The position numbers and the translations under genes are program-made. From positions 1 to 33,747 of the forward strand of contig CACYTU010000045.1 in assembly GCA_902777355.1 (NCBI GenBank): a stretch of 33,747 nt of DNA. Direction: 5' to 3'. The notes under the pieces were generated by a model that worked only from the letters and a program-made list of their open reading frames with translations, was not told the origin of the DNA and made no database searches. The DNA comes from an uncultured Lachnospiraceae bacterium (GTDB taxonomy: Bacteria; Bacillota; Clostridia; Lachnospirales; Lachnospiraceae). Of the stretch, positions 7,679-14,945 are shown piece after piece. Position 1 is the stretch's first letter; every line of letters starts with the position of its first letter.

Positions 7679-8431
7679 TCAATAGTCCACTTTCATCAGA
7701 CAGAGTCCCTTTGCGGGAGCAGTCGGACCTGCCAGTGCGCGGTCTTTTCCCTCAATGATCTCCGCCATTTGTTCGGGCTCGATATCCCCCAATCCAACCT
7801 GAAGCAGCGTTCCCACCATAATGCGCACCATATGCTGCAGGAAGCCGTTCCCATGAAAGTAAAAACGGATATAAGAGCCGCTTTCCTCGATCCGGATCAC
7901 ATCGACCACCCGGACAGTGGATTTTTTCATTTTTGAATTGCCGCAGAAGCTGCGGTAGTCATGCATGCCGGTAAGATATTCCGCCGCGTCCCGCATCTTT
8001 TCGAGATCGGGCGCTCTGTCCAGGACATGGACATATCGCCGGTCAAACACCGGTTTGGAGCTTCCGTACCAGCAGGTGTAACGGTAGGTTTTCCCGCGTG
8101 CCTTAAACCTGCTGTGAAAGCGGTCGGCGCAGACTTTGACATCATTGACACTGATATCTTCGGGGAGATACCTGTTCATGTAGAGCTGGATCTCCTCTTC
8201 ACTCATTTCCGTGTCGAGCAGCACATTGCAGGTCATTGCTCTGGCGTGCACTCCTGCGTCGGTCCTGCCGGCCCCGATCACCGTGACGGGCTGCTCCGGC
8301 GGTCTTTCCACCATCCTTGTCAGCACCGTCTCAAGGCGTCCCTGAATCGTCAGTTCTGTTTCCTGCTGATGCTCCCATCCAAAATATCTGGTGCCGTCAT
8401 AGCTTACGACCATCTTGAAATTTCTGACCAT
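7679..8431 (-). CDS. truA: tRNA pseudouridine(38-40) synthase
   Basis: A 250-residue enzyme that converts uridines 38-40 of the tRNA anticodon arm to pseudouridine. The start MVRNFKMVVSYDGTRYFGWEHQ is typical of TruA, and the catalytic Asp sits in GAGRTDAGVHA. The later blocks RFHSRFKARGKTYRY and FHGNGFLQHMVRIMVGTLL, and the C-terminal APAKGLCLMKVDY, complete the family pattern at normal length. GGAGG lies 5 bases before the ATG. It is followed downstream by the Cof-type HAD gene and preceded by an uncharacterised small protein. Confidence 0.95.
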   Translation of the reverse strand: MVRNFKMVVSYDGTRYFGWEHQQETELTIQGRLETVLTRMVERPPEQPVTVIGAGRTDAGVHARAMTCNVLLDTEMSEEEIQLYMNRYLPEDISVNDVKVCADRFHSRFKARGKTYRYTCWYGSSKPVFDRRYVHVLDRAPDLEKMRDAAEYLTGMHDYRSFCGNSKMKKSTVRVVDVIRIEESGSYIRFYFHGNGFLQHMVRIMVGTLLQVGLGDIEPEQMAEIIEGKDRALAGPTAPAKGLCLMKVDY

Positions 8432-8606
8432 CTTGTCCTCCTGTTTTCCAAAAATGCGGCAGGAACTCTTTTAGCAGAAAATAAGGTGCAGACTGCCCTG
8501 CCGCCCTCTGCCATTGACAGGACCGGGCCGCCCAAAGGCGGGACTATTCCTTACGAGAGCCATATCACAAGAAAAAGCCGGATCCGATCCCCCGCTGACA
8601 GAGTTC

Positions 8607-8963
8607 TCAGGATTCCTCTGCGGCCGCTTCCTCGCGGTATTCTTTCAGCAGCGATGCAAGTGTATCCGCATTGCGGTCGCGCTCCATGATCAATATCTTA
8701 AAACTGTCCCGAAAGAGCAGGCGGATCGATGGTTTTTCCACAGCATATTTAACAAGCCAGCGGTCTGTGGAATCCAGAGATCTGGCGCGGACAACCGCCT
8801 TGATCTCCCGATAGGGCAGATACTGCCAGTTGAAGCCGTCCGGGAAAAATACAGCTTTTTCTCCCGCTTTGTACTGTTCGATCGTAACCGCTTTTTTAAG
8901 ATCCGCGCGCGGATCATCAATCTCCGCATCAGGCAGAAGGGGCCTGATCTTAAACAATTCCAT
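8607..8963 (-). CDS. Uncharacterised small protein, possibly PH-like fold
   Basis: A 118-residue soluble acidic protein that I do not recognise. A good GGAGG sits 6 bases before the ATG and codon use is like its neighbours, so it is probably real. The middle looks like alternating beta strands (KAVFFPDGFNWQYLPYREIKAVVRA, then SIRLLFRDSFKILIMER), and a C-terminal helix follows (NADTLASLLKEYREEAAAEE). That strand-strand-helix layout resembles bacterial PH-like domains, but this is only an inference. No signal peptide, membrane segment or metal motif is visible. It lies between truA and the MoxR-type ATPase on the same strand, with gaps of about 175 and 206 bases. Confidence 0.7.
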   Translation of the reverse strand: MELFKIRPLLPDAEIDDPRADLKKAVTIEQYKAGEKAVFFPDGFNWQYLPYREIKAVVRARSLDSTDRWLVKYAVEKPSIRLLFRDSFKILIMERDRNADTLASLLKEYREEAAAEES

Positions 8964-9058
8964 TTTCTACCTCCGGGTAAGCCCGCGGTGCAAAGAATAA
9001 CAGTGATTCAACTATAATACCATAATCCGGGCGGTATGCGCAAAATACTGCAACAGCA

Positions 9059-9169
9059 GGTCAGCAGCTTTAAATCAGCCGCTTCAGGCTGGCCGCTTCG
9101 GTTCGGTCTCTGCAGGCCGACACCTCGTCAGTCACTTCTGGTCAGCCGCCTTTAATCAGCCGCTGCAGG
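9059..9169. repeat. Two diverged 30-bp direct copies downstream of the MoxR-type gene
   Basis: 9059-9088 and 9140-9169 each read roughly GGTCAGC-AGCTTTAAATCAGCCGCTTCAGG and match at about 25 of 30 positions. The second copy directly abuts the stop codon of the ATPase gene (9170). Partial related words (CAGCCGC, GGCCGC) occur between them. The rest of the 206-base gap shows nothing else. Confidence 0.55.
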
Positions 9170-10852
9170 TCAGTCCATCAGGCGGATCACTTCGTCGCGC
9201 AGAGCGCTTCGGCGTTCCCGAAGAAGAAGCATTTTGTTATAACGGAAGTATGCCTCATTTCCATGCTCATTGATAAACCGCAGGCTGTAGTACCCGGCCG
9301 CAAGTTCTGTCAGGAACAGGACCATTTCCTGTCCGTCTCCGTACACACGTGAAAGAAACCTGAAAGTGTTGGTCAGATAGTCTCCGGAGATCCGGATCCA
9401 CTCCTGTCTCTCTTCCTCTCTTGCGGCAAACCACTTTCTGATCATATGGTACTGGTTTTCGGGATTAAAGTCTTCCTCCCTGTCCAGGCTTTTTTCCTTC
9501 AGTTCCCGCGCAAGTTCATCAAAGGCGCGGCAGGCCAGCCTCTGAACTTTCTCCTGTTCGTGAGGGACAGGAATACCTGCCTCTTTTTTCTTTCGGAGCG
9601 ATGCCAGGATCCTTTCGCTTCGGTCATTGACAGCGGCAGCGCCCGCATCCCGGCTGTTAACAGCGGCGGAAGCATCTGCCTCCTTCAGAGCCCCCCTGAC
9701 CTGTCCCAGTTCTTTCATGATCAGTTCCTGCACTGCCCTGTCGCGCGCACAGGCAGCAAAAGACTGACTGAGGGCATCGATGAGCAGGCTGATCAGACTG
9801 AGTTTTTCATCGAAGGGAGCATCTTTTATCTCCTGAAGGCGAACCGGATCGATTTCGATACTTTCATTGGCATCAAAGGCTCTGCCCTGCTCATCCTTCG
9901 GGACAGCGTTTCCTGCCGGGGTTCCGGTCGTATCCTTCTGACCGGTCTTTTGTCCGTCCCCTTGCGGATCTGCGGGAAAGAAGCGCCCCTCGAGAATATC
10001 CGGCACACGATATACATCCTTATATTTTTTATAGAGATCGTAATAAGCGGCAAAACTGCGGGCTATTTCAGAATCCTGCAGAAACTGTACGATGAGCTGT
10101 TCATCGACAGGCAGGTTTCTCTTCTCGTGAACCTGGATCGTACGGGACAGATCCTCCCATCCGCGGGCAGTCACGAAGTGCCTGCCTTCCACCTCGGTCC
10201 TGATCGAGTAGAAATGATTGCTGCGGATTCCCAGGTAGGCCATGACAGAACCGTGTATACCGGCTCTGGAGGCATATTCCCTGAAGGCGGCAAAGTCCTC
10301 TTCAATGTCTATGCGGCGCAGACGGTCCAGTGTGACGATATCAAAGTCGCGGACAGACTTGTTGTACTGCGGGGGATTGCCCGCTGTCACGATGAGAAAG
10401 CCGTCAGGCACTTTGTGGGCGCCGAAGGTCTTGTACTGCAGAAACTGCAGCATTGTGGGCGCCAGAGTCTCGGAAACACAGTTGATCTCGTCCAGGAAGA
10501 GAATCCCCTCCCTGACACCTGATGCCTCGATCTGGTCGTACACAGACGCGATGATCTCACTCATAGTATACTCAGTCACCGAGTATTCCTTCTCCCCGTA
10601 GATTCTGCGGGAGATGAAGGGAAGACCGATCGCGCTCTGACGGGTGTGATGGGTGATCGTATAGGAAACAAGGCCGATACCGCACTCTTCCGCCACCTGT
10701 TCCATGATCGCAGTTTTTCCGATGCCGGGAGGCCCCATCAAGAGTATTGGCCTCTGCCTCTCCGGCGGAATCGTATAGGCACCTGTCTCATCTTTATCAA
10801 GATATGCCTGAACAGTGTGGATGATTTCTGTCTTTGCTTCTTTAATGTTCAA
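9170..10852 (-). CDS. MoxR-family AAA+ ATPase
   Basis: A 560-residue ATPase. The N-terminal AAA domain has Walker A GPPGIGKT (residues 40-47), Walker B ILFLDE (117-122), a sensor-1-like TAGNPPQYNKS and an Arg-rich LDRLRRID. The rest is a long, mostly helical, charged C-terminal half with low-complexity stretches (about 290-330 and 400-420). MoxR ATPases typically act with vWA-domain partners to insert metals or remodel complexes. Here a vWA protein is encoded upstream on the same strand but separated by two opposite-strand FN3 genes. I place the start at the TTG at 10852 (MNIKEAK), preceded by GGAGAG; a TTG four codons earlier is possible. A 30-base hairpin with arms CGTTCAAG/CTTGAACG (10883-10912) lies in the leader. 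Confidence 0.88.
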   Translation of the reverse strand: MNIKEAKTEIIHTVQAYLDKDETGAYTIPPERQRPILLMGPPGIGKTAIMEQVAEECGIGLVSYTITHHTRQSAIGLPFISRRIYGEKEYSVTEYTMSEIIASVYDQIEASGVREGILFLDEINCVSETLAPTMLQFLQYKTFGAHKVPDGFLIVTAGNPPQYNKSVRDFDIVTLDRLRRIDIEEDFAAFREYASRAGIHGSVMAYLGIRSNHFYSIRTEVEGRHFVTARGWEDLSRTIQVHEKRNLPVDEQLIVQFLQDSEIARSFAAYYDLYKKYKDVYRVPDILEGRFFPADPQGDGQKTGQKDTTGTPAGNAVPKDEQGRAFDANESIEIDPVRLQEIKDAPFDEKLSLISLLIDALSQSFAACARDRAVQELIMKELGQVRGALKEADASAAVNSRDAGAAAVNDRSERILASLRKKKEAGIPVPHEQEKVQRLACRAFDELARELKEKSLDREEDFNPENQYHMIRKWFAAREEERQEWIRISGDYLTNTFRFLSRVYGDGQEMVLFLTELAAGYYSLRFINEHGNEAYFRYNKMLLLRERRSALRDEVIRLMD

Positions 10853-11032
10853 AATACTCTCCAATCCCGGCGTTTTCTCTTCCGTTCAAGACTCGCTTGC
10901 GGGCCTTGAACGATGAAGAATATTAAACACCCTTCAGCACACTCAAGTCACTTTTTCAGGCCGGACAGCGGAGTGCCCGGTGAAGTGCGGGCTATAACCG
11001 TTTGACCGGCAGCAGACATTCTGCAATACCAT

Positions 11033-11088
11033 TTATGTCAGCCATTCCATAATACCTGAATTATGTCAGCCATTCTATAATACCTGAA
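11033..11088. repeat. 28-bp direct repeat, two copies, just upstream of a consensus promoter
   Basis: 11033-11060 and 11061-11088 are identical except for one base. The first 20 bases of the unit are TTATGTCAGCCATTCCATAA. They end 3 bases before the TTGACA box of the FN3 promoter, a position suited to an activator or repressor binding site. In the 384-base gap 10853-11248 I otherwise see only the two promoter regions and small hairpins. Confidence 0.75.
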
Positions 11089-11091
11089 TTA

Positions 11092-11120
11092 TTGACACCA
11101 GTATACACAAACATTATTAT
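11092..11120 (+). promoter_or_regulatory. Near-perfect sigma-A promoter for the FN3 gene pair
   Basis: TTGACA (11092-11097), a 17-base spacer and TATTAT (11115-11120). The leader is about 120 bases before the ATG at 11249 and contains a hairpin near 11173-11206 with GAGCA/TGCTC and outer TGGAA/TTCCA pairing, ahead of AAAGGAGG. Confidence 0.75.
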
Positions 11121-11248
11121 TAAATAAGGTAATTATTTATTTGAAATATAAATCAGTACCGTCTCGGGAGGGATAATGGAAACTGCCTGAGCAAGTTCTG
11201 CTCTCTTCCATATTCTCTCCGGATCTAACTAAAAGGAGGAATTTGAAA

Positions 11249-11938
11249 ATGTTAAAAACACTGAAACGCCTCGCGTCGGCACTGTTAGTCGCGGCACTTA
11301 TTTCAGCCTCTGTCTTCGTCATGCCGACTGAAGCAGCAGGGCTCGCCGCTCCTAAAAATTTCCATTTCATCAGATGGCTGAATAACAGCTGCACATCCTG
11401 CAGGATCGGATGGGACCTTGTTCCGGGAGCCAATCGGTATGAAGTCGAAATCGCCTACCAGAACGGCACCAACAAGAGATATCTCCAGTCCACAAAGTCA
11501 TACATGACCATTATCAATTTGGACGCCACCAAGGTATACAGAGCCAGAGTGTATGCGATCAAGATGAGCAGCTCGGGAAGCATGCTGGGATACAGCAATT
11601 TTTCCAACACCGCCTACATTGTTCCTTCACCGACCAATCTCACATTGTCGTTACCGGACAGGGCAAAAGCCAGAGTAAGGGTGCATTGGAATGTCGTAAA
11701 CTGGTCCAACGGATATAACGTCTTTCTGACAACAAATCCCAGCGGCTCCTGGTACGTTCACAAACAGACTTCCCTCCAGAATAACACCACTGTCTACCTT
11801 GACAAATACCGCGGGGCTAAATTCAAAAAGAATGTAAACTACTACTATAAGATCGTTTCCAGAAGTATCCAGGGCGGAAGGTATGTCACAGTTCGTGTTC
11901 CTACCGGTTTCTTCCAGGGCTATTTCTATTTCTTCTAA
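11249..11938 (+). CDS. Small secreted protein with two fibronectin type III-like modules (paralogue 2)
   Basis: A 229-residue exported protein. The signal peptide covers residues 1-29 (MLKTLKR, hydrophobic core, PTEA cleavage site). Two FN3-like modules follow: the first starts at AAPKNFHFIRW and the second near PSPTNLTLSLPD. Each has the Trp near its start, an NGYNVFLTTN or NRYEVEIAY strand and a late Tyr-x-x-K/R-V strand. It is clearly homologous along its whole length to the next gene and to the gene at 209-919. The ATG at 11249 is chosen over an in-frame TTG at 11243 because AAAGGAGG lies 9 bases upstream. It is on the opposite strand to, and inserted between, the MoxR-type ATPase and vWA genes. 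No anchor or enzymatic motif is seen and the function is unknown. Confidence 0.82.
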   Translation: MLKTLKRLASALLVAALISASVFVMPTEAAGLAAPKNFHFIRWLNNSCTSCRIGWDLVPGANRYEVEIAYQNGTNKRYLQSTKSYMTIINLDATKVYRARVYAIKMSSSGSMLGYSNFSNTAYIVPSPTNLTLSLPDRAKARVRVHWNVVNWSNGYNVFLTTNPSGSWYVHKQTSLQNNTTVYLDKYRGAKFKKNVNYYYKIVSRSIQGGRYVTVRVPTGFFQGYFYFF

Positions 11939-12068
11939 TCTGCCTCAGACTCGTCGCTGACATCATGCATCAGCCCGGAAGAACACAAATCATCTGTGCA
12001 AGCCTTCAGCCAGAACAGGAATAATATTTCTGCAATCCCTGCTTTTCAGATTGTTTTTTAACCTTGTA

Positions 12069-12089
12069 GCAGGCGCCCCGGGCGCCTGC
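12069..12089 (+). terminator. GC-rich hairpin after FN3 paralogue 2
   Basis: Perfect 9-bp arms GCAGGCGCC and GGCGCCTGC with a 3-base loop, in the 281-base gap between the two FN3 genes. No T-run follows on the plus strand; a T-run precedes it. It may be a weak terminator or an RNA-stabilising stem separating the two genes. Confidence 0.4.
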
Positions 12090-12219
12090 TGCATAGTCAG
12101 AAAGCATCCGTCATAACAAGGCAATTGCAGCATAATAATTACGGGGGAAATAGCGAAAACACATTGGGAGTATTGTTCTTTTTTCTTTCCCCTGTATTTA
12201 CCCAAAGGAGGAATGGATC

Positions 12220-12909
12220 ATGTTTAAAACACTTAAACGGCTCGCCTCGGCACTTCTGATTGCCACTCTTATTTCAGCCGCTGTCTTCGCAACACCTGCA
12301 GAAGCTGCAGGACTCGCTACTCCAAGAAACTGCCATTTCATCAGATGGCTGGATCATGGTTTTACAAGCTTCAGAGTCGGATGGAACCTTGTTAAAGGGG
12401 CCAACAAGTATATTATCGAACTCGCCTACGCAGACGGCACAAATGCGAAGTATTATGAGAGCAGTAAGTCATACGCGACCTTAGCCATATCGAATAACCG
12501 CCGCGTACATAAAGTCAGAGTATGTGCGTGCAAAGTGAATAGTTCGGGAGATATACTGAAATACAGTAAACCGTCCAATACCGCCTTCATCGTCCCTTCG
12601 CCTACCGAATGGTCAGTGTCTATGCCCGACAGAACAAAATATAGGGTAAAGATTAAGTGGAACAGAGTAGTGGGAGCAAACGGATATAACATCTTTTTAT
12701 CTACAAATCCAAAAGGTCCCTGGTACATCAATAAGCAGACTTCCACTTCATCTGCCACCAGTGTAACTACAGACAGATATCGTGGGACAAAATTCAAAAA
12801 ATATACAAACTACTATGTCAGAATTGTCTCCCGCAGAGTTTTGAATGGACGTTATATAACCGTTCCTACTCCCACAAATCACTCTACTTTTTACTTTTGG
12901 TTTCATTAA
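12220..12909 (+). CDS. Small secreted protein with two fibronectin type III-like modules (paralogue 3)
   Basis: A 229-residue exported protein of exactly the same length and layout as its upstream neighbour. The signal peptide MFKTLKRLASALLIATLIS ends at an ATPAEA cleavage site, followed by two FN3-like modules (NCHFIRWLDHG; PSPTEWSVSMPDRTKYRVK). Block identity with paralogue 2 is high: GLATPR, NGYNIFLSTNP and DRYRGTKFKKYTNYYVRIVSR all have near-identical counterparts. This suggests recent tandem duplication followed by divergence in surface positions. GGAGG lies 8 bases before the ATG. The pair ends at a strong terminator at 13110-13145. The mature protein is basic and rich in Tyr, Asn and Thr. 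Function unknown. Confidence 0.82.
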   Translation: MFKTLKRLASALLIATLISAAVFATPAEAAGLATPRNCHFIRWLDHGFTSFRVGWNLVKGANKYIIELAYADGTNAKYYESSKSYATLAISNNRRVHKVRVCACKVNSSGDILKYSKPSNTAFIVPSPTEWSVSMPDRTKYRVKIKWNRVVGANGYNIFLSTNPKGPWYINKQTSTSSATSVTTDRYRGTKFKKYTNYYVRIVSRRVLNGRYITVPTPTNHSTFYFWFH

Positions 12910-13109
12910 TAAGTATTGATTCTTTTGCTGAATCATCGACAGGTATTATCGACGATGAGCGCTAAGAGGCTGAAGGTCCATCTGGGTTGATGCAGGAGTA
13001 ATACGAATCATTTTAGAAATAACAGCATGAATTCTGCTTCCCTGGTTTCTTCTCATTTTTAATATCATGAGAATCCCTATATAGAAAGCCAGAATTGTGT
13101 GAAACAGCT

Positions 13110-13145
13110 GCCGCACCGGACAAGTAAGTCCGGTGCGGCTTTTTT
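13110..13145 (+). terminator. Intrinsic terminator of the FN3 gene pair
   Basis: A perfect 12-bp stem (arms GCCGCACCGGAC and GTCCGGTGCGGC, loop AAGTAA) followed by six T. It lies about 200 bases after the stop of paralogue 3. The bases between hold a small TGATTC/GAATCA hairpin (12917-12935) and nothing else recognisable. Confidence 0.92.
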
Positions 13146-13201
13146 CCATCCCGGCAAACAGCGCAATGTCTGCGTAATGTGCAGCCTGTATATTTGATTA
13201 C

Positions 13202-14920
13202 TCAATAATGTGACTGTTGAATTTTGTCACCTTCTATGTACAGGCGCACAGCCCAGTCCGGGACTCTGGCGTCATCCAGTTCTTCATCGTTGAAAAAGAC
13301 AAATGCCGTATCATAATCTGTCGGTTTTTCGGGATATATCCCCATCCCGTCAGTAAAGTACATCAAGCCTTCCAAATCCCTGATCTCACCGGTCCTGCGT
13401 TTTTCCTCTACATAAGCAAACACAGGGCGGAAGTCTGTTCCGAAGCCTCCCTTCACATGGAATTCAGATGCATATTTTTCCAACTCGCCGATGTCGTGAA
13501 CAATGATCTCGTTCTGCACATGTTCGTCACACTCGATGATGTGGACTTCACTGGATTCAAAAAATCTCCCTATACTCCGCAGAACAGCCGCCGTCTCGTT
13601 GACAAAGCGCTGTACCAGCACATCCTGGCAGGAGGCGGAAGTGTCGATCGCGATCACCAGAGTTCGTATCTTGTTGGCCTCGCGGAATTCATTTTCCTCA
13701 ATCAGCGGCATATTGCCGTAGACCTCCAGACCATAGTTATAGAATCCATAATCAAAAGAGTCCGGATCAACTGACGTCACTTCCCGCAAGACAGCAAACT
13801 TTCTGAGGAATTCCCTGTAGTCTGTCCTGCGGCGGTTGGAAATCGAGAGGATCCGGTCCAGACTTCCGCTCTCTTTTGAGGCCTCTTTGCCGGAAGCCAG
13901 GATTTCAGCTTCCATACGTCTGGATGTCTCTTTCCACTCTCCTTCAAGCTCCTGTGAGGTCTTCTTCAGGCGCCTGGCCTTTTTCTCTGATTCTCTGCGG
14001 GGCAGACTGCTGTCCGGATCACGGCGGGAGTCCCTCCGGTTTTCAGGAGTTCTGTCCCGGTTTTGATCATGTCCGCCATCAGGGCGGTCGTTATCCTTCT
14101 GCCCGTTTCTGCGTCTGTCTCTGTTTTTTTCCGCCTTTTCCTGTTCTGTGTCCTCCGGGTCCGAAGAAGTATCCTTTTCCTGTCCTCTGTCCCTTTCGTT
14201 TTCAGAATCGTCCTTCCTCTTCTCTTCTTCCGGCAGGTCCCTGTTCTTTTCGCCGGCTTTTTCCGGCTGATCTATGTTTTTCTCACCGCCTTCGTCCGGC
14301 TGATCTCCGTTTTTCTCACCGCCTTCGTCCGGCTGATCTCCGTTTTTCTCACCGCCTTCGTCCGGCTGATTCTCCTCTTCCTCCATGCGCTCCCAGAAGC
14401 TGTGATCGCACATGGCAAAAGCGGCCCGAAGCTGCAGTTCTTCCAGGTAATTTCTTTTTCGTTCAATAAAATACTGGTAGATCCTCTCGGCTGTCAGGAC
14501 CCGGATCTCGGCTTCCAGCCGGTCGTAGACACGGCGGCGGAACTCCGGAGTCAGTTCAGCGACAGCACTGTAATCCATGGAGTCCAGGATGTAGTCCACT
14601 GCTATATCGGAGGCCAGATCCCATAGTTCCTGGTCCTCTTTTTCCTTTGCGGTAAACATATGGCGGAAAACACAGTGCAGCAGAATATGGAGATATGTGC
14701 GGTTCAGCAGCCTTGGCCGGTCCACGTAGAGCCGGAACATGTAGTTGGGGTTAAAACGGATATAAGCTGCGTCTGTTCCGACTGTTGTTGTCGACAGGTC
14801 CATGATGAATCCCAGGCTGTGAAGCGCCGGTCCCAGAAAGCGCATGGAGAGATAAAGTTCTGTTCTGGAGGCGTCCAGAATCCGTTTTCCCATCTCATCC
14901 AGTTTCACTCTGTTTCCCAT
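13202..14920 (-). CDS. vWA-like (DUF2201) protein with an N-terminal metallopeptidase-like domain
   Basis: A 572-residue protein in three parts. The N-terminal part (about 1-180) resembles the DUF2201 putative metallopeptidase-like domain, with LLHCVFRHMF as a possible helix with metal-binding His. The middle (about 195-330) is a very charged Glu/Lys/Asp/Arg linker with 11-residue repeats (DQPDEGGEKNG). The C-terminal vWA domain has an intact MIDAS: DTSAS (D at about 426), a Thr in GGFGTD (about 495) and an Asp in YFTDG (about 524). vWA proteins of this type are partners of MoxR ATPases, and one lies about 2.3 kb downstream on the same strand. It starts 25 bases after the LRR gene with GGAGGG 9 bases before the ATG, so these two form an operon. 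It should be cytoplasmic. Confidence 0.88.
   Translation of the reverse strand: MGNRVKLDEMGKRILDASRTELYLSMRFLGPALHSLGFIMDLSTTTVGTDAAYIRFNPNYMFRLYVDRPRLLNRTYLHILLHCVFRHMFTAKEKEDQELWDLASDIAVDYILDSMDYSAVAELTPEFRRRVYDRLEAEIRVLTAERIYQYFIERKRNYLEELQLRAAFAMCDHSFWERMEEEENQPDEGGEKNGDQPDEGGEKNGDQPDEGGEKNIDQPEKAGEKNRDLPEEEKRKDDSENERDRGQEKDTSSDPEDTEQEKAEKNRDRRRNGQKDNDRPDGGHDQNRDRTPENRRDSRRDPDSSLPRRESEKKARRLKKTSQELEGEWKETSRRMEAEILASGKEASKESGSLDRILSISNRRRTDYREFLRKFAVLREVTSVDPDSFDYGFYNYGLEVYGNMPLIEENEFREANKIRTLVIAIDTSASCQDVLVQRFVNETAAVLRSIGRFFESSEVHIIECDEHVQNEIIVHDIGELEKYASEFHVKGGFGTDFRPVFAYVEEKRRTGEIRDLEGLMYFTDGMGIYPEKPTDYDTAFVFFNDEELDDARVPDWAVRLYIEGDKIQQSHY
14236..14367 (-). repeat. 33-bp in-frame tandem repeat in the vWA gene linker
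   Basis: Three near-identical 33-bp units (14269-14301, 14302-14334, 14335-14367) and one degenerate unit (14236-14268) encode repeats of DQPDEGGEKNG. The three good units differ at only two or three bases, so copy number probably varies between strains. Period 33 keeps the frame. Confidence 0.92.
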
Positions 14921-14945
14921 TTAGCCGTTCCCTCCCGCCCGGGCT

